From positions 71,525,676-71,589,675 of the forward strand of contig CM051460.1 in the NCBI GenBank assembly GCA_028095005.1: DNA of 64,000 nucleotides. The letters are read 5' to 3'. Within the stretch, counting starts at the first letter, position 1. Each line of letters opens with the position of its first letter. Of this stretch, positions 22,099 to 33,078 are shown piece after piece. This DNA comes from Rhynchospora pubera (Eukaryota; Streptophyta; Magnoliopsida; Poales; Cyperaceae). The translations under genes were made by a program, and so were the position numbers. Below the pieces are notes generated by a model. It saw nothing but the letters and a program-made list of their open reading frames with translations. It was not told where the DNA came from and did not search any database.

Positions 22099-23564
22099 AA
22101 CGTCATTTGTTATTAATGTAGTTTGTTGGTTTCATTTTGTTAAGTTTCTGGGAGATTTTGAAGAGTAAGAGTTGTTGTAGGATGTGATTTTGAATTAACA
22201 TAGTTTGTTTGAATGCTCCCATGTACTGAATCTAGTGATGTAGAATCTATACACTTTTTAATTATTGATTCTGGTGAAAGATTGCTTGTGAATGTTATTT
22301 ACTGCATGCTTGTTCCTATTTTAGTAAAGACATAATCACTTGCTTGTTCCTATTTATTGATTCTGTCCATGTTTATGAAGCTTTTGAATTAAACATGTTT
22401 TGGTGCGATTAGAGAGAGAATATGGAAATAATTTTGGCAAAAAAATTTTGGGCAATTGAACATGGAAACAATATGAGCAGCTTGGCAATTAAATTAATAC
22501 ACTTACGTTATTTACCAATCATGATTGAATGCACTTACGTTATATGAGCAACTGGTACCAATCATGAAATTAATGCACTTACGTTATATGAGCAGTTGGA
22601 CATTCATTTGCGTTTGGTACCATGATTGGTACCACCTTCAACCGGTACGCACTTACGTTTGGTACCAGTTTTCTATAATTTCACATAGCCATGACTGGGT
22701 TGAAAGAGGGCTAGGGTTTAAAAGATAAAGTGAGAAAAAGAGACTCAGAGATGGGTGTGAGAGTGAGACGCTGGACATTTGGGAGAGAGAAAAATCGACA
22801 GATTCATAACTCCAATTTGTACCCAACGTGATAATTTAGACGGAACAATAGACAGAGTGACCAAAAGTGAATGATTGAAAAGTGCAGTGACTCCCGAAGA
22901 AACAAATGAAAGTTCAGTGACCAAAAGTGGATTATAGATGAAGTTTAGGGACCTCCGAAAAAATTTACTCCGATATGTTGTCTCCAATGTTATTATTGCA
23001 CATGCCATGGCATGGGTTTTCAATTTTTTTTACTATTATAATACACAAGTAGCTGGAGGCATAGCAAACATAAATTCACAGAGGATAAGAGAGGAGTTAA
23101 TAGATAGCTTTAACATTTTTTGTTTATAAATTAATTCGATCATACTTCATAATTAAAAATTCAACAACGTAATAACTAAAGCTAAGCTTGAATTTTCTTT
23201 TTTAAGTGAGTGTACAAATTTTTGCATTATGCCAGAACGAGTTGTATAACAAAAGCGAAATTATTGTATTAATACTTCACATTTTTTCTTTCAGATGGTT
23301 TCTCTTTTGGAAATTAGGACTTAAAAGAATGAAAAATGAAACAAATTTACAAGAAGCGATTTTCACTAGGACTGTAATTCGAAATTTTAAATAATAATAT
23401 TTTTTTTAAGATAATAAATATAATTATTTTAGATTACATGCACGGTACACAGGTTTTGTAGGCCAACACGTTAACCCCAAAAATAAAGCGGTGTGTGTAA
23501 AAAATAAATAAATAAATTTGAGAAACTTTAGGTAGCACAATGATTTTGAGTGAATTTCATCTGC

Positions 23565-23795
23565 AGGATAAAAGAAAACGCACTGGTAAAATGGTAATTA
23601 AGAAAGTAGAAAACATACCTCGTAAATCAGCTTTCAAACTTGTCTATTTCGTGGTGCATGTCCCTACTCCAAAATTGTCTCGGTATATATCTGATTTATT
23701 GTAGTATATCCGTTGAAGTAATACAAATCAAAACCTAAATGACTTGCATTTGCACGTAATCATACACTCCAGTAGGAATATTAGGAGAGCAAACT
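23565..23795. repeat. Segment inverted relative to 15750-15965
   Basis: Reverse-complementing 23565-23795 gives, in order, the blocks found at 15750-15965 on the plus strand: TGATTACGTGCAA..GCAAGTCAT, TTTGATTTGTATTACTTCAACG, GACAATTTTGGAGTAGG and TTTTCTACTTTCTTAATTACC. The neighbouring blocks on either side keep the plus orientation, so a piece of about 230 bases was inverted in one duplicate. Confidence 0.65.
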
Positions 23796-23849
23796 TTTCG
23801 AGACTTTGTTATAAAAGGAGAGTTCTGAACATTCGATTTCTAAAAGAAT

Positions 23850-23886
23850 GAGAGAGAGAGAGAGAGAGAGAAAGAGGGGGGGGGGG
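23850..23886. repeat. GA microsatellite followed by an 11-base G run
   Basis: About ten GA repeats (23850-23870), then AAAGA and eleven G (23876-23886). The homologous spot near 61500-61530 also has an A-run followed by a G-run, so the tract predates the duplication. Confidence 0.9.
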
Positions 23887-24112
23887 AATTAATTAGTTTT
23901 TTTTTTCTGGGAAGCCTGTCACGGATTTTATGAATAATAGAAATGATATCTATACCGGATTTTATGAAGAATGCAATAATATCTTTGTCTTTGATAAAGG
24001 GAAAAAAAAGGACATCGCTACTTCGAAGAAAATGTATGATATATTCATATGTATGCTGATAATTAAAGCATCTTTAGCTTCGTTTGGATGAGCTCTAGGA
24101 ATAAGAAAATAA

Positions 24113-24344
24113 GGGTGTGTTTGGATGAGCCGGAAATAGGTAATATGAATAAGAAATTTCGATTTGCGTGTTTATTTTTATTTTTGTGCAACCCAAACAA
24201 CACAAGAATAAAGAATTTGGACCTTTATTCCTATATTAACAAAACCATATTATAAGAATAAGGAATATGGATAAGCACACAAATCAAAAATTCTTATTCC
24301 TATTTCCTATTCACGGGCTTATTCCGTTGCATCCAAACACACCC
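24113..24344. mobile_element. Tourist-like MITE, 232 bp
   Basis: The ends are GGGTGTGTTTGGATG and CATCCAAACACACCC, with TAA on both sides (24110-24112, 24345-24347). This is the classic end sequence of PIF/Harbinger MITEs of plants. The surrounding CGTTTGGATGAG at 24081 and TATCCAAACGGAACC at 24557 suggest that it sits inside an older related element. Confidence 0.88.
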
Positions 24345-24619
24345 TAAAAAAATAAGAAAGTAAATTTATTATAAACAATCTAAACTTTTCACAAAGTTAC
24401 ACACTTCCCAATACTTCTTCTCTTTGGGTGCGTTTGGATCGTTGGAAAAAAGAAGAAAAAGAAAAAAAAATTATAAACAATCCAAACTCTTCACAAAATT
24501 ACACGCTTCTCAATACTTCTTTCCACTTCTTTTCTTCTTCCCCTCTTTCCACACCTATCCAAACGGAACCTTAATATAATAATATGGGATACCAGTACCA
24601 GTACCAGTGTACCACTCAA

Positions 24620-27600
24620 TCCCAGAACAATTAAAACTATATAAATTTTGTCCAGCATGACTTGCACGTGGGAGCCGTTCGCCACTGTAGTTAGCACAGT
24701 ATTGTCATCTTGGCCATTCACTCGCGTCTCTCCATCTTGGCCGTTCAGCAGCGTCTCTTCATTTGCGTTTCTTGCTCTATCCCCATTTGTCTACTCGCTC
24801 TCCACTTTAAGCTACACAACTACCGAGGCAAAAATTAAGTACCGCCGTTGCAGCTCTTCTCTTGCAAATCGCGGCGGCCTCCGATCTTAGCTCACAGCGT
24901 CAGTCTCACGAATCGACAGATCGGTTGCAACCCTTTCGAATGAGTACCATTTTGGCTGCTTTTCGTTCGGTTTTGTCTACTCTTCTTCTCGAGGGTTGCA
25001 CGACGCTTCTCGCTTGATTTCGTGCGTTCTTCCTACTTCGCCTCACCTGGTCACTACAACTGGTACCAATAATTGTGCTTTTCTTGAAATACCATATAGT
25101 ACTGTGTACTCTGCTCTGCACCAGTTCCAGAATATGTTGTCTTTGAGTTTATCATATCAAGCAACCAGCGTGTGAATGCTATATTCTTTATTTAGATAAA
25201 TTATTTCGACTTTTTGGTGGCATACACAGTTTAATCTGCAAAAATTGTAACTATCTAATTAATTTTTTTATTATTGGTTTGCAGATTTGCTGGATGCATT
25301 TATGTCAGTGCTCGAGATTTGAACTTTATTGATCACACAGGTGATCTTGGATGGAACGAGTTAGTGTGCTCAGAGCTTATTTCAAACGATGTGATACTTT
25401 CATTTCTTTTTTTTTCTACAGTATTGGTGCTGCACTTTATTATAAATTTGAAGTCCTTTTTTTCCTGTTAGGGGTGCGAAGTTTGATAAAATTATAGTAG
25501 ACCCGAGCTTATATTCAAACCAAAATACAAAATATTTCCTAGCCACGAAAACTCGAAAGGCGCCTGATGCTTCGAAGATATTTACAGGTACAACATCAAT
25601 TGGAATCTTTTGAGCTGAATTTATCTCATCTTATGCTTCTCTTTTCTTTTGAGGGAGATCCTAACGGTACATTTTTCAACAACCAGACAAAAATTTTTGC
25701 CCCTTAAGAAACTTTATGTTGTGAGTAACTTTGCAAGCCAATTGTTACTAACTTTGATTTTTTGTTTTGTTCCTGATTTTACAAGTTTAGGCAGCTAAAT
25801 ATTTTTTATGATGAACAGATGATAAAAAGGGAAATTTACCAGTATTCCATTAGTTTGTAGTTGCAAAATAAATAACTTTTTAATTTCGGTTTTTCAATAA
25901 ATTTAGATTTATTTTCCTATTTTTCAATTTCTCAGATAGAGCAGGCTTAATTTCATAGAGTAGCATAGTCATGTCAGGTTCTTCTCTCTACCTTCTCCAT
26001 TCAAATTTCATGCTATATTGTACGTTGTATACTTTTTTTTCAATTTTAGTTGCCTTATTCTTCATTTTTGCTTCATTTGTTATATATCATACTTAAAATT
26101 GTAATGTCTCTTTGATGCTTTCAGTTGAACTTCCGTTGTGACACAAATTATTCCAAATTGAGGCAGTCAGAAGATATTGATGAGCTTCCATTATATAGAG
26201 TGCTGATAAGTTCCTTGATCACAAGTCTTAAGGTATCAATCGAAATTTGTGTAGAGCATTTTTCTATTTTAGTACAATTCACCATTTTGTACATTTTGTT
26301 ATGATGATAAAAATGCATGTTTATCTATCAAAAAATAATCTGGGAAGGAATTAACTGGCATATTAGTGGATGCTATTGTTCAATATTTTATAATGCATAA
26401 CTTTATCAGGGTCCTAATTTTTGACAATGTTGATCTTTTTTTTTTCTATTTAAATATGATTTTATAATTTGGTCAGGTTATGAATCAATTTGTGTTGCAT
26501 CCTTATTCTGAACTAGGTATAAATTAATGGCGAGCAGCTTCTAGGTACAATTTCAATTATTAAAGATAAAATAATTATTCACTGATAAGTGTTGATTGTG
26601 AAGTTTGAAAAGGGCAATCATATGTGTAGGTTTTTATTTATATCAGAGTGTTTGCTGCTTAAAAAATAAATTTTATTGCAGAAACAATTCTGAGATTATT
26701 TGAACAAGCGGATTTGAAGATATGTAAGATAAAAACCATTAGTTTTTTAATTCAGTTCAAGGGGTAGCTTTTTTATTTTAGCGAAATCGATAGTTTTGCC
26801 CCCTTATTTGCAAAATGAGTTGTCTTAGGCTGATCTGGTTTGTCTCCCCTTCCTTACAAGTTGGCTACTTCAAGATTTATGGGCAAAGGCAAGAGATAAA
26901 GGATGGCTCCTCAGCATAACAAATGCGCGTTGCGATTCCATGAAGACAATTTATTTTTCTTGATTTTGGTCACAATAAAACTGATGTTGAGGTACTACCC
27001 ATACAATCTATTTATTACTGTTTTAAATATTTAGCTGGGTTTATTTTCATGGGATATAAATTTAACAACTAACTATAACCTTTAACCTGAACATAAACCA
27101 ACTATATTTAGCTAGGTTTATTTTCGTATGAATTCAAATTATGGTTTATAATTAAATAAGAATTATAGGCTCCAATTACTCTTTTGCATTTGTAGTACTC
27201 ATTTAATTGCTAATGTCAATTGTATTGATTGATTTTGGTACAGAGTTCTGTTGACATCACCGTAAACATTTCTCAAGGCCTTTTAGTTTTCCATTAGATG
27301 GAGCTTTTGTACATTTCATTTCTTTTTCATGCCATTTTTCAATTGTAGTGAAAAAAAAAGGTAGGCGCGTAGTCTTAGATACGTGATATAATTTTTTCTT
27401 TGGATAATTTTCAAGAAAGGTTGGTCTAATATTTTTTTATTAATCCATTGACAGGTTGTTACTTGCAGACAGTTGGACAACGGACAACGTACGTTCTAAT
27501 AACAGTTCCTCAGCCTCTAATTTATGTAGGAAGAATGATGATATCAACAGGGTTAGGTGCTTAATTGTCTCCTTTTTCTATTAGTAAATGAGGCTATTTG

Positions 27601-29605
27601 TTGTTATTATCTCAAAAAAATCGTAAATTTAACAGTTATGTTGAATAAAAACACAGGTTAGTTATATCTATAGAAAGATAAATTTATATTTGTAATCAGC
27701 AAAATTCTAATATCTTTCATCCTACTTAATTATTACTGCGTTTTCATGCTTGCACATGGTGCTAACAAAATTTGATACCAATCTAAAAACTGTATTATTC
27801 TTGCATTTGAAGGAGCCATCTTAATCTAACTATCGCACTTTTATGTTTGCTGTTAACAGTGCCAGTGAAGAGAAAATTATGACTACTACGTTAAGTGAAC
27901 TAGGAATCCAAATTTTATACATTGGTAGGTTGTAGTATGTACAACTCTTTTATTATTATGATCATATCATGAGATCATTGGAAAGAAATTGAAAAATTTT
28001 ATCTTTTTTTCATTTTGGCTGAGCATTATGAACAATTGGCCATGCCTTGATGGCCATCAAAGTTAAGACCAGTCACTTTTCTTTCCCAAATTTGTCCTTG
28101 GACATGAATGCTTTTTATTTGTTGCAAAATCATTCAACCATTATTTCAGACAGTCCCAGTACATGTGTATTTATTATTTTTTGATGAATAGTGGTTTATG
28201 CTGATAAGATGTGTTTTTCTTAGTTGGTAGTATTACTCAAATCTTAGCAGGTTAAAGTGTTGCAAGACACATACACATACATAAGCCCTTTATCTTATCT
28301 AAAAAGGATAATTTTGTCACATTTTATTTCTGTGATAAAATTTGCTTTTTTTTTTTGTCATGGCTGTAGCCGCTTTCTATAGATGAAACCATCAAACTCG
28401 ACTCAAACCTATGCAGCATCCTTTTTTCTAAATTTAATCTGAGGTTTTTTGGTGTAATATTTCTCATTTTTTATATTTTATTGCTCTACTATTATTAATA
28501 ATTCTTAATTCAAAAAATGTCATTTTGTAAAGCTCTAAATTATGCCAAGCTGTTCAGTCAGAGGAAGAAAGAAGGAACAAGTTGTAAGTATCTATATCAT
28601 TTCATTTTAGCATCATGTCCTTTTTTACAGTTCACTTTGTGAATATTTTTAATATGTAATATAACATCGTTCACATATATTTGGGTCAGTTCTATAATTT
28701 CAGAAGAAAAAAAGGACATAGAAGCATAAATATGTGTGAACCAACAATAAATCCTGGAAGAAGAGTGGAGACGAGATAATGAAGAAAAAGCAAGACAGAT
28801 CAACAGTGCTCTAAGGTGGTGATTTTCTTTGCTATCTTTCTCTGGATTTACAACAATGGATCTAAATATTTAGTGAGATTTCTAATTCATATCCTCTAGA
28901 ATTTCAAGTATAAGAAAAGTAATTGTAGATCGTCTAGATTACTCGAATTTTAAAGGGTGTGCATTAATTTTTTTAGTTTAGGTAAAACAATATTTGTCTG
29001 CCAAGTATGCTTGATTTTTTACTGTAGCGTTGCTTAATGTACTCCGCATGGTTCTAACAAAAGCCAATTCAAATCTTCGTGCAATACATATCCAGCTCTA
29101 TTTAGGCCTTCAATAATTTTCTATATGCGTTTTTTTATGTTAGGTATCATAAATTTGTTTGCATGTGTATAAACAAAAAAAAAATAGTGTAAAACGTTGA
29201 TTGTATGAACATAGCTCTTGTTTGATTACGTCAGAGTCTCTAATTGCAATTTCAAAGACAAACAATAGAGGACCCCATTATATAGGTTCCATTACATATA
29301 GGTTCCGTCAATTTGGTGTTTACATTTGCTTGGATAATTTGCAATTGGTGTTGGGGCTGGTATCTATTTTGTGTTAAGATTGCATAGTTTGAAAAATTAA
29401 TTAGCTAATTTGAAACTGATATCATTTTTTTTGCATCATTTCTTAACAATAATCATACATTTGATTAACGTAATATTTTACAATTTAACAAAGTATATAT
29501 GCGATTATATTTATGACATCCATAACTTATCGATGCTTATTAGGAAATCGTTTCATCGCATATTTAGATAAGAATGCATCGCGCAATGCACGAGAATAGA
29601 ACTAG
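24620..29605 (+). mobile_element. Helitron-like element 1, about 5.0 kb
   Basis: The 3' end has the hairpin TGCATCGCGCAATGCA followed after ten bases by the terminal CTAG at 29602-29605, with T next. About 260 terminal bases match, in inverse orientation, those of 36198-36487. At the 5' end, AATTAAAACTATATAAATTTTG and GCATGACTTGCACGTG resemble the far end of Helitron 2 (46085-46151). The insertion is supported by the mTERF unit itself: the flank is broken at about 24620 and resumes at 29606, while near 13215-13230 it is continuous. The exact 5' end is uncertain by about ten bases. No Rep/helicase seen, so it is non-autonomous. Confidence 0.75.
25285..28830 (+). pseudogene. Exon-like islands inside Helitron 1, gene unrecognised
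   Basis: Several plus-strand islands are bounded by acceptor- and donor-like sites. These are 25285-25375 (FAGCIYVSARDLNFIDHTGD), 25472-25587 (GAKFDKIIVDPSLYSNQN and onward), 26125-26232 (KLRQSEDIDELPLYRVLISS), 26682-26723 (ETILRLFEQADLKI), around 27850-27920 (ASEEKIMTTTLSELGIQILY), around 28535-28580 and 28746-28815 (the last two rich in Glu/Arg, coiled-coil-like). Their order suggests one captured host gene with its introns. Phases do not all join: the second and third islands meet a stop, so it is probably decayed. I do not recognise the protein. Confidence 0.45.
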
Positions 29606-30757
29606 TATATATACTTCTTACATTTTTTTTTTGCCTTAAGTTAGATCAAAGACATATGGTTCAACATACATGACCATTTAATCATAAAAATTGAAGAACA
29701 GGGTAATCCATAAAAAGTATCATATTGACAAAGCACAGATCAATAAAAGCAATTACAGACTGATTTTAATTTTCAATTGGAACTGCAATCAAATTGTAAC
29801 ACATTGGTTGGACTTGCAACATTAGAAATACAATGCAATTCAATTCAAATCTTCCTAGTAAATCACAACAATCAAGGAAAGTAAAAAAAAAACTCTGTCG
29901 AAATAAACTGATTCGAACTGCATAACTAAAATTAGTTCCAATACTGAATCAGAACAAAATTTGATAACTTTTCTAAAAATAACTCTGCCGAATCCAGAAC
30001 AAATGCACTGTAAGAATTCATAAAAAATTGGACAGGCAAAATGAACAACTTTATTGCCAGTCCTAAGTTTCTTGATGGATTAAAATGTTACCATCAGAGA
30101 ACCATCTATGAATTATGATTCCTATTCTAAGTCTAAGTGTTTTATCCCAAACAAGTTGGGGTTAGAAATGACACTCCGACCCTGGTCATTTCTTATATAT
30201 ATGGCTAAGTTTTTACGCTGGCTCGCCAAGTCTATCGCAAGCATGCGGGCTTGAACCCTGGACCTCTTATGATTCCTATATAGCAATATATTCCAAAAAT
30301 AGCTGCACAAATTATTTTAAAAGCTTGTCTCATTTTAGGACCTAAAAAGAATCGAACATGAAAAATATCTTCTAGCTAAAAGCGATAACTAATTAATTTG
30401 ACATCTTTCAAGTTTCCTCCTAAAATTCCATAGTGTAAGTTGTTGAGTTGTATTATTACTAGCATGAATCTTGCGTGGTGCACGATTTATCCATATATAT
30501 ATTTTTTGCACATTTAGAACATTATACATAGAAGCGGCGATAGAAAATCCCAAATAATGTTTCTGCCACAACAGATCATCCCAAACAGTCCAAACCACAG
30601 TGGTTTGAACAATGGGAGCCGTACGTGTGCCCTCTTTATATATGTAGATAGATAATAACAACTAATATTCACTTTTTTTTTTTATCATACGTGTTATTCA
30701 AAACCTCCACCCCTTAACAAACTGTAAAAAGTTTTAGCAACACGATGAATTCTTTTT
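29606..30757. repeat. mTERF unit 3' flank resumed after Helitron 1
   Basis: 29660-29990 matches 13267-13560 and 61757-62020 (AACATACATGA, GAACTGCAATCAAA, GATTCGAACTG). It would be the distal 3' flank of gene D. 30400-30690 holds no gene that I can support. 30690-30757 matches 50640-50750 in the gene E unit. Confidence 0.55.
30121..30275 (-). mobile_element. Possible SINE/LINE 3' fragment
   Basis: On the minus strand, AGGTCCAGGGTTCAAGCCCG resembles the B-box part of a tRNA-derived SINE. About 110 bases later comes AACCCCAACTTGTTTGGGAT, a string often seen at the 3' ends of plant retroposons. There is no A box upstream and no clear tail, so it would be a truncated copy. The assignment rests on pattern memory only. 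Confidence 0.3.
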
Positions 30758-31133
30758 GAGAGATGCTAGTGTTCAATATATAGGACGGATGAATCCGTTC
30801 AATGTGATCGTTTTTACATTTCTAAATTTCAAATGACCGATCCGAACCATTCAATATGTTCTCCATATTGAAAACTTACAAAAAACCAATTTTTACATTT
30901 TTTTTGAATTATTTTACTATTTTTTTGGTATTTTTGAAAATTCATGATATAAACATTATGGATCGTCCAATAACAACGATTTTGTAAAATACCAAAAAAA
31001 ATGGTTTCTTATAAATTTTCAATATAGAGAACATATTGAACGGTTCGAATCGATTATTTAAAATTTATAAACGTGAAAACGATCATATTGGACGGAGTCC
31101 ATCCGTCCAATATATTGAACTCTAGCATTTCTC
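30758..31133. mobile_element. Foldback MITE, 376 bp, 9-bp target duplication
   Basis: The arms begin GAGAGATGCTAGTGTTCAAT and end with a close complement. The inner blocks GACCGATCCGAACC and TTCTCCATATTGAAA pair with their complements. ATTCTTTTT flanks it at 30749-30757 and 31134-31142. The gene E unit near 50740 lacks it, giving an approximate empty site. The core (CCGATCCGAACC, TCTCCATATTG) resembles the units of the palindrome array at 49.3-50.5 kb. Confidence 0.88.
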
Positions 31134-33078
31134 ATTCTTTTTTCAAATAAAACCAAGAATATAGTGACTTTCGAATCATTTCAGATATGAATATATGATT
31201 GTTTACTAATAAGGGAAGAATACTAAACTACCCTGATCTAAAATACTAGATCCAAACAACATATTATTAAATGTAGTATTGTAAACTCAAAGTTATCTAC
31301 TTCGTTGTTTATTGAAATAGGTGGAACGGTTACCACCTCTTCGATTGATAGAAGAAAATCTACAGCAGGCAATCAATATCAAAGCAATAAAACGCCCGGC
31401 CCTTGATACAAACTCAATGATTCCCAGCACTGGTACCACCGCATCTCAGTACCAGTGCCGCCCATCCTTTACTGGAAGTTAGTTTGAAGAAATAAAACAT
31501 ATGAGTCGATCTTTAGGACAAAATAAATTTAAAAATAACGGTATGAATATAGTAGAAACCGGATCCTTTTATTGGATTGCATCTCTGGTAAGAACTCAAT
31601 GGTTGGAGATTCAATTGAGGTCAGTTCATATATGTCTGGCAAGAACCAAACAATTTTATAATAAAGTATGAATATACTGGACTACTAGCGCCCTAGTCAA
31701 GGTGCATTGTGTTGCAAGCGCCCAATGGCTGGAGATTCCATGTGCACACGAGATGAGTACCAGGGGCCAAATTTAAATTCAAATACTGATCCAAGATGTC
31801 ATTTTTCACTTTCCGCTTAAAGAAGATTACTAGATTGTTTTCTGGAGAAAAAATGACCTCACCAATCTACACGAAGCAATCTTTATGTGGACTCTGGAAA
31901 GCCTAACAAAGGATACTAAAGGATATTCATAAAAAAAAAAAATCCAATACTGCAGCAGAACTGGCATCCAATCCGAAAAATAGTAAAGCCAATAATGCTG
32001 AAAGAAATTATATTGCAACTTTTAAGTTCAATTGCAACGAGTAGCAGTTTTATGTCTCAGTACTAGTCTAACTGTTCCTCATGTCTCCACCAGTCTATTG
32101 ATTGAGACTCTCCAGGACAGCGAACCAGTTTACAGCACTTAGCCAAAACCTGTTCGAAGCACAATCTGTTTTTCTCTATAGCCAAATTGTACAGAAAGGT
32201 GCTGAATTGATAACATCAAATTCAATTTTTAATCAACAGTGCATCAAATTGCTTGCACATTTTCGAAACAATAATGAACAGAGTGTAGGATGTGATGGTT
32301 CTTGAGATCCAAAGTAACTAACAGATACCTAGACCCATTTTTCTAACTACAGCCCCAAAAACAACTCCAATACAAATTTTCTATAAACCACCTTACCTCC
32401 TATTCAGTCCTCCATTTGTACACTCTTTATCATCAGAATACTTCACTACATTTTATCTAGCAGCTAGCACAGACAGATATGTAGACCCCAAGAAAATAAC
32501 AGAGTGTAGGATGTGATGGTTCTTGAGATCCAAAGTAACTAACAGATACCTCGACCCATTTTTCTAACTACAGCTCCAAAAACAACTCCAATACAAATTT
32601 TCTATAAACCACCTTACCTCCTATTCAGTCCTCCATTTGTACACTCTTTATCATCAGAATACTTCACTACATTTTATCTAGCAGCTAGCACAGACAGATA
32701 TGTAGACCCCAAGAAAATAATATAGATGATTAAGCATAATAGAATTAAAATAAAAATTAAGTGGCTTCAAATATGAGTATATTACCGTTGCAATATCTTA
32801 GAGGGGGAGTGCGAATTTGACTAGAAACATTTCAAGGGTATTTTAAGGCGAGCTACTGCTTGCCATTACAAGTTCACAGCTTGAACCACATGTGCTGATA
32901 CAAGTTCTCAAACAAAAATGTAAAGACTCAGGAGTCAGGATTCATTTGGCAATACTTCTCATTGAAGCATGGCAAGCTTTCCAACAGTCTAACAACTTGG
33001 GCAAATCAAGCAACAAATGACAAAAGCACTTTTATCAGCACAAGGTATTCATGATATTATTCCTCAGACAAGGTATTC
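31134..33078. repeat. 3' flank of gene D, homologous to the 3' flank of gene E
   Basis: Collinear blocks pair with 50880-52400. These include GCGCCCAATGGCTGGAGATTC near 31717 against 50990, TTAAAGAAGAT..TAGATTGTTTTC near 31818 against 51173, TGGCAATACTTCTCATTGAAGCA near 32947 against 52040, and ACAAGGTATTCTCAAAC just before the stop codon. A 221-bp tandem duplication lies inside. No separate gene seen. Confidence 0.65.
32279..32720. repeat. Tandem duplication, two copies of 221 bp
   Basis: 32279-32499 is repeated at 32500-32720, starting CAGAGTGTAGGATGTGATGG. I see two differences (CCTAGACC/CCTCGACC and CAGCCCC/CAGCTCC). It lies in the 3' flank of gene D; the gene E flank does not show it, so it arose after those units separated. 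Confidence 0.92.

Larger units (their letters stand above)
19846..22971 (+). mobile_element. MULE C, 3.13 kb, internally deleted, with transposase-end remnants
   Basis: Inverted repeats of about 190 bases (19846-20035 and 22785-22971) end GAGTAAATTTTTTCGGAGG and CCTCCGAAAAAATTTACTCC. The flanking GATATGTTG (19837-19845, 22972-22980) is a 9-bp target duplication. The related flank of gene D at about 35268-35283 is uninterrupted and shows the empty site. Inside are plus-strand exons for the N-terminal (PB1-like) and C-terminal (SWIM/zinc-knuckle) parts of a MULE transposase, but no catalytic DDE region. CACTTACGTT repeats lie near the right end. It sits 489 bp upstream of the gene C start codon. 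Confidence 0.92.
22981..24112. repeat. Unit sequence between gene C upstream region and Helitron 1
   Basis: After the MULE C target duplication the ancestral flank resumes (TCTCCAATGTTATTATTGCACA, as at 35280). GCTGGAGGCATAGCAAACAT and GAGAGGAGTTAATAGATAGCTTT match 15500-15560. 23930-24060 matches 13030-13130 and 61550-61650. 23570-23680 matches 48310-48415. No gene seen. Confidence 0.55.

Noticed and set aside
30220..30270. tRNA-like GGTTCAAGCCC on the minus strand
   Set aside because: No A box, no cloverleaf and no acceptor stem; at best a retroposon remnant.
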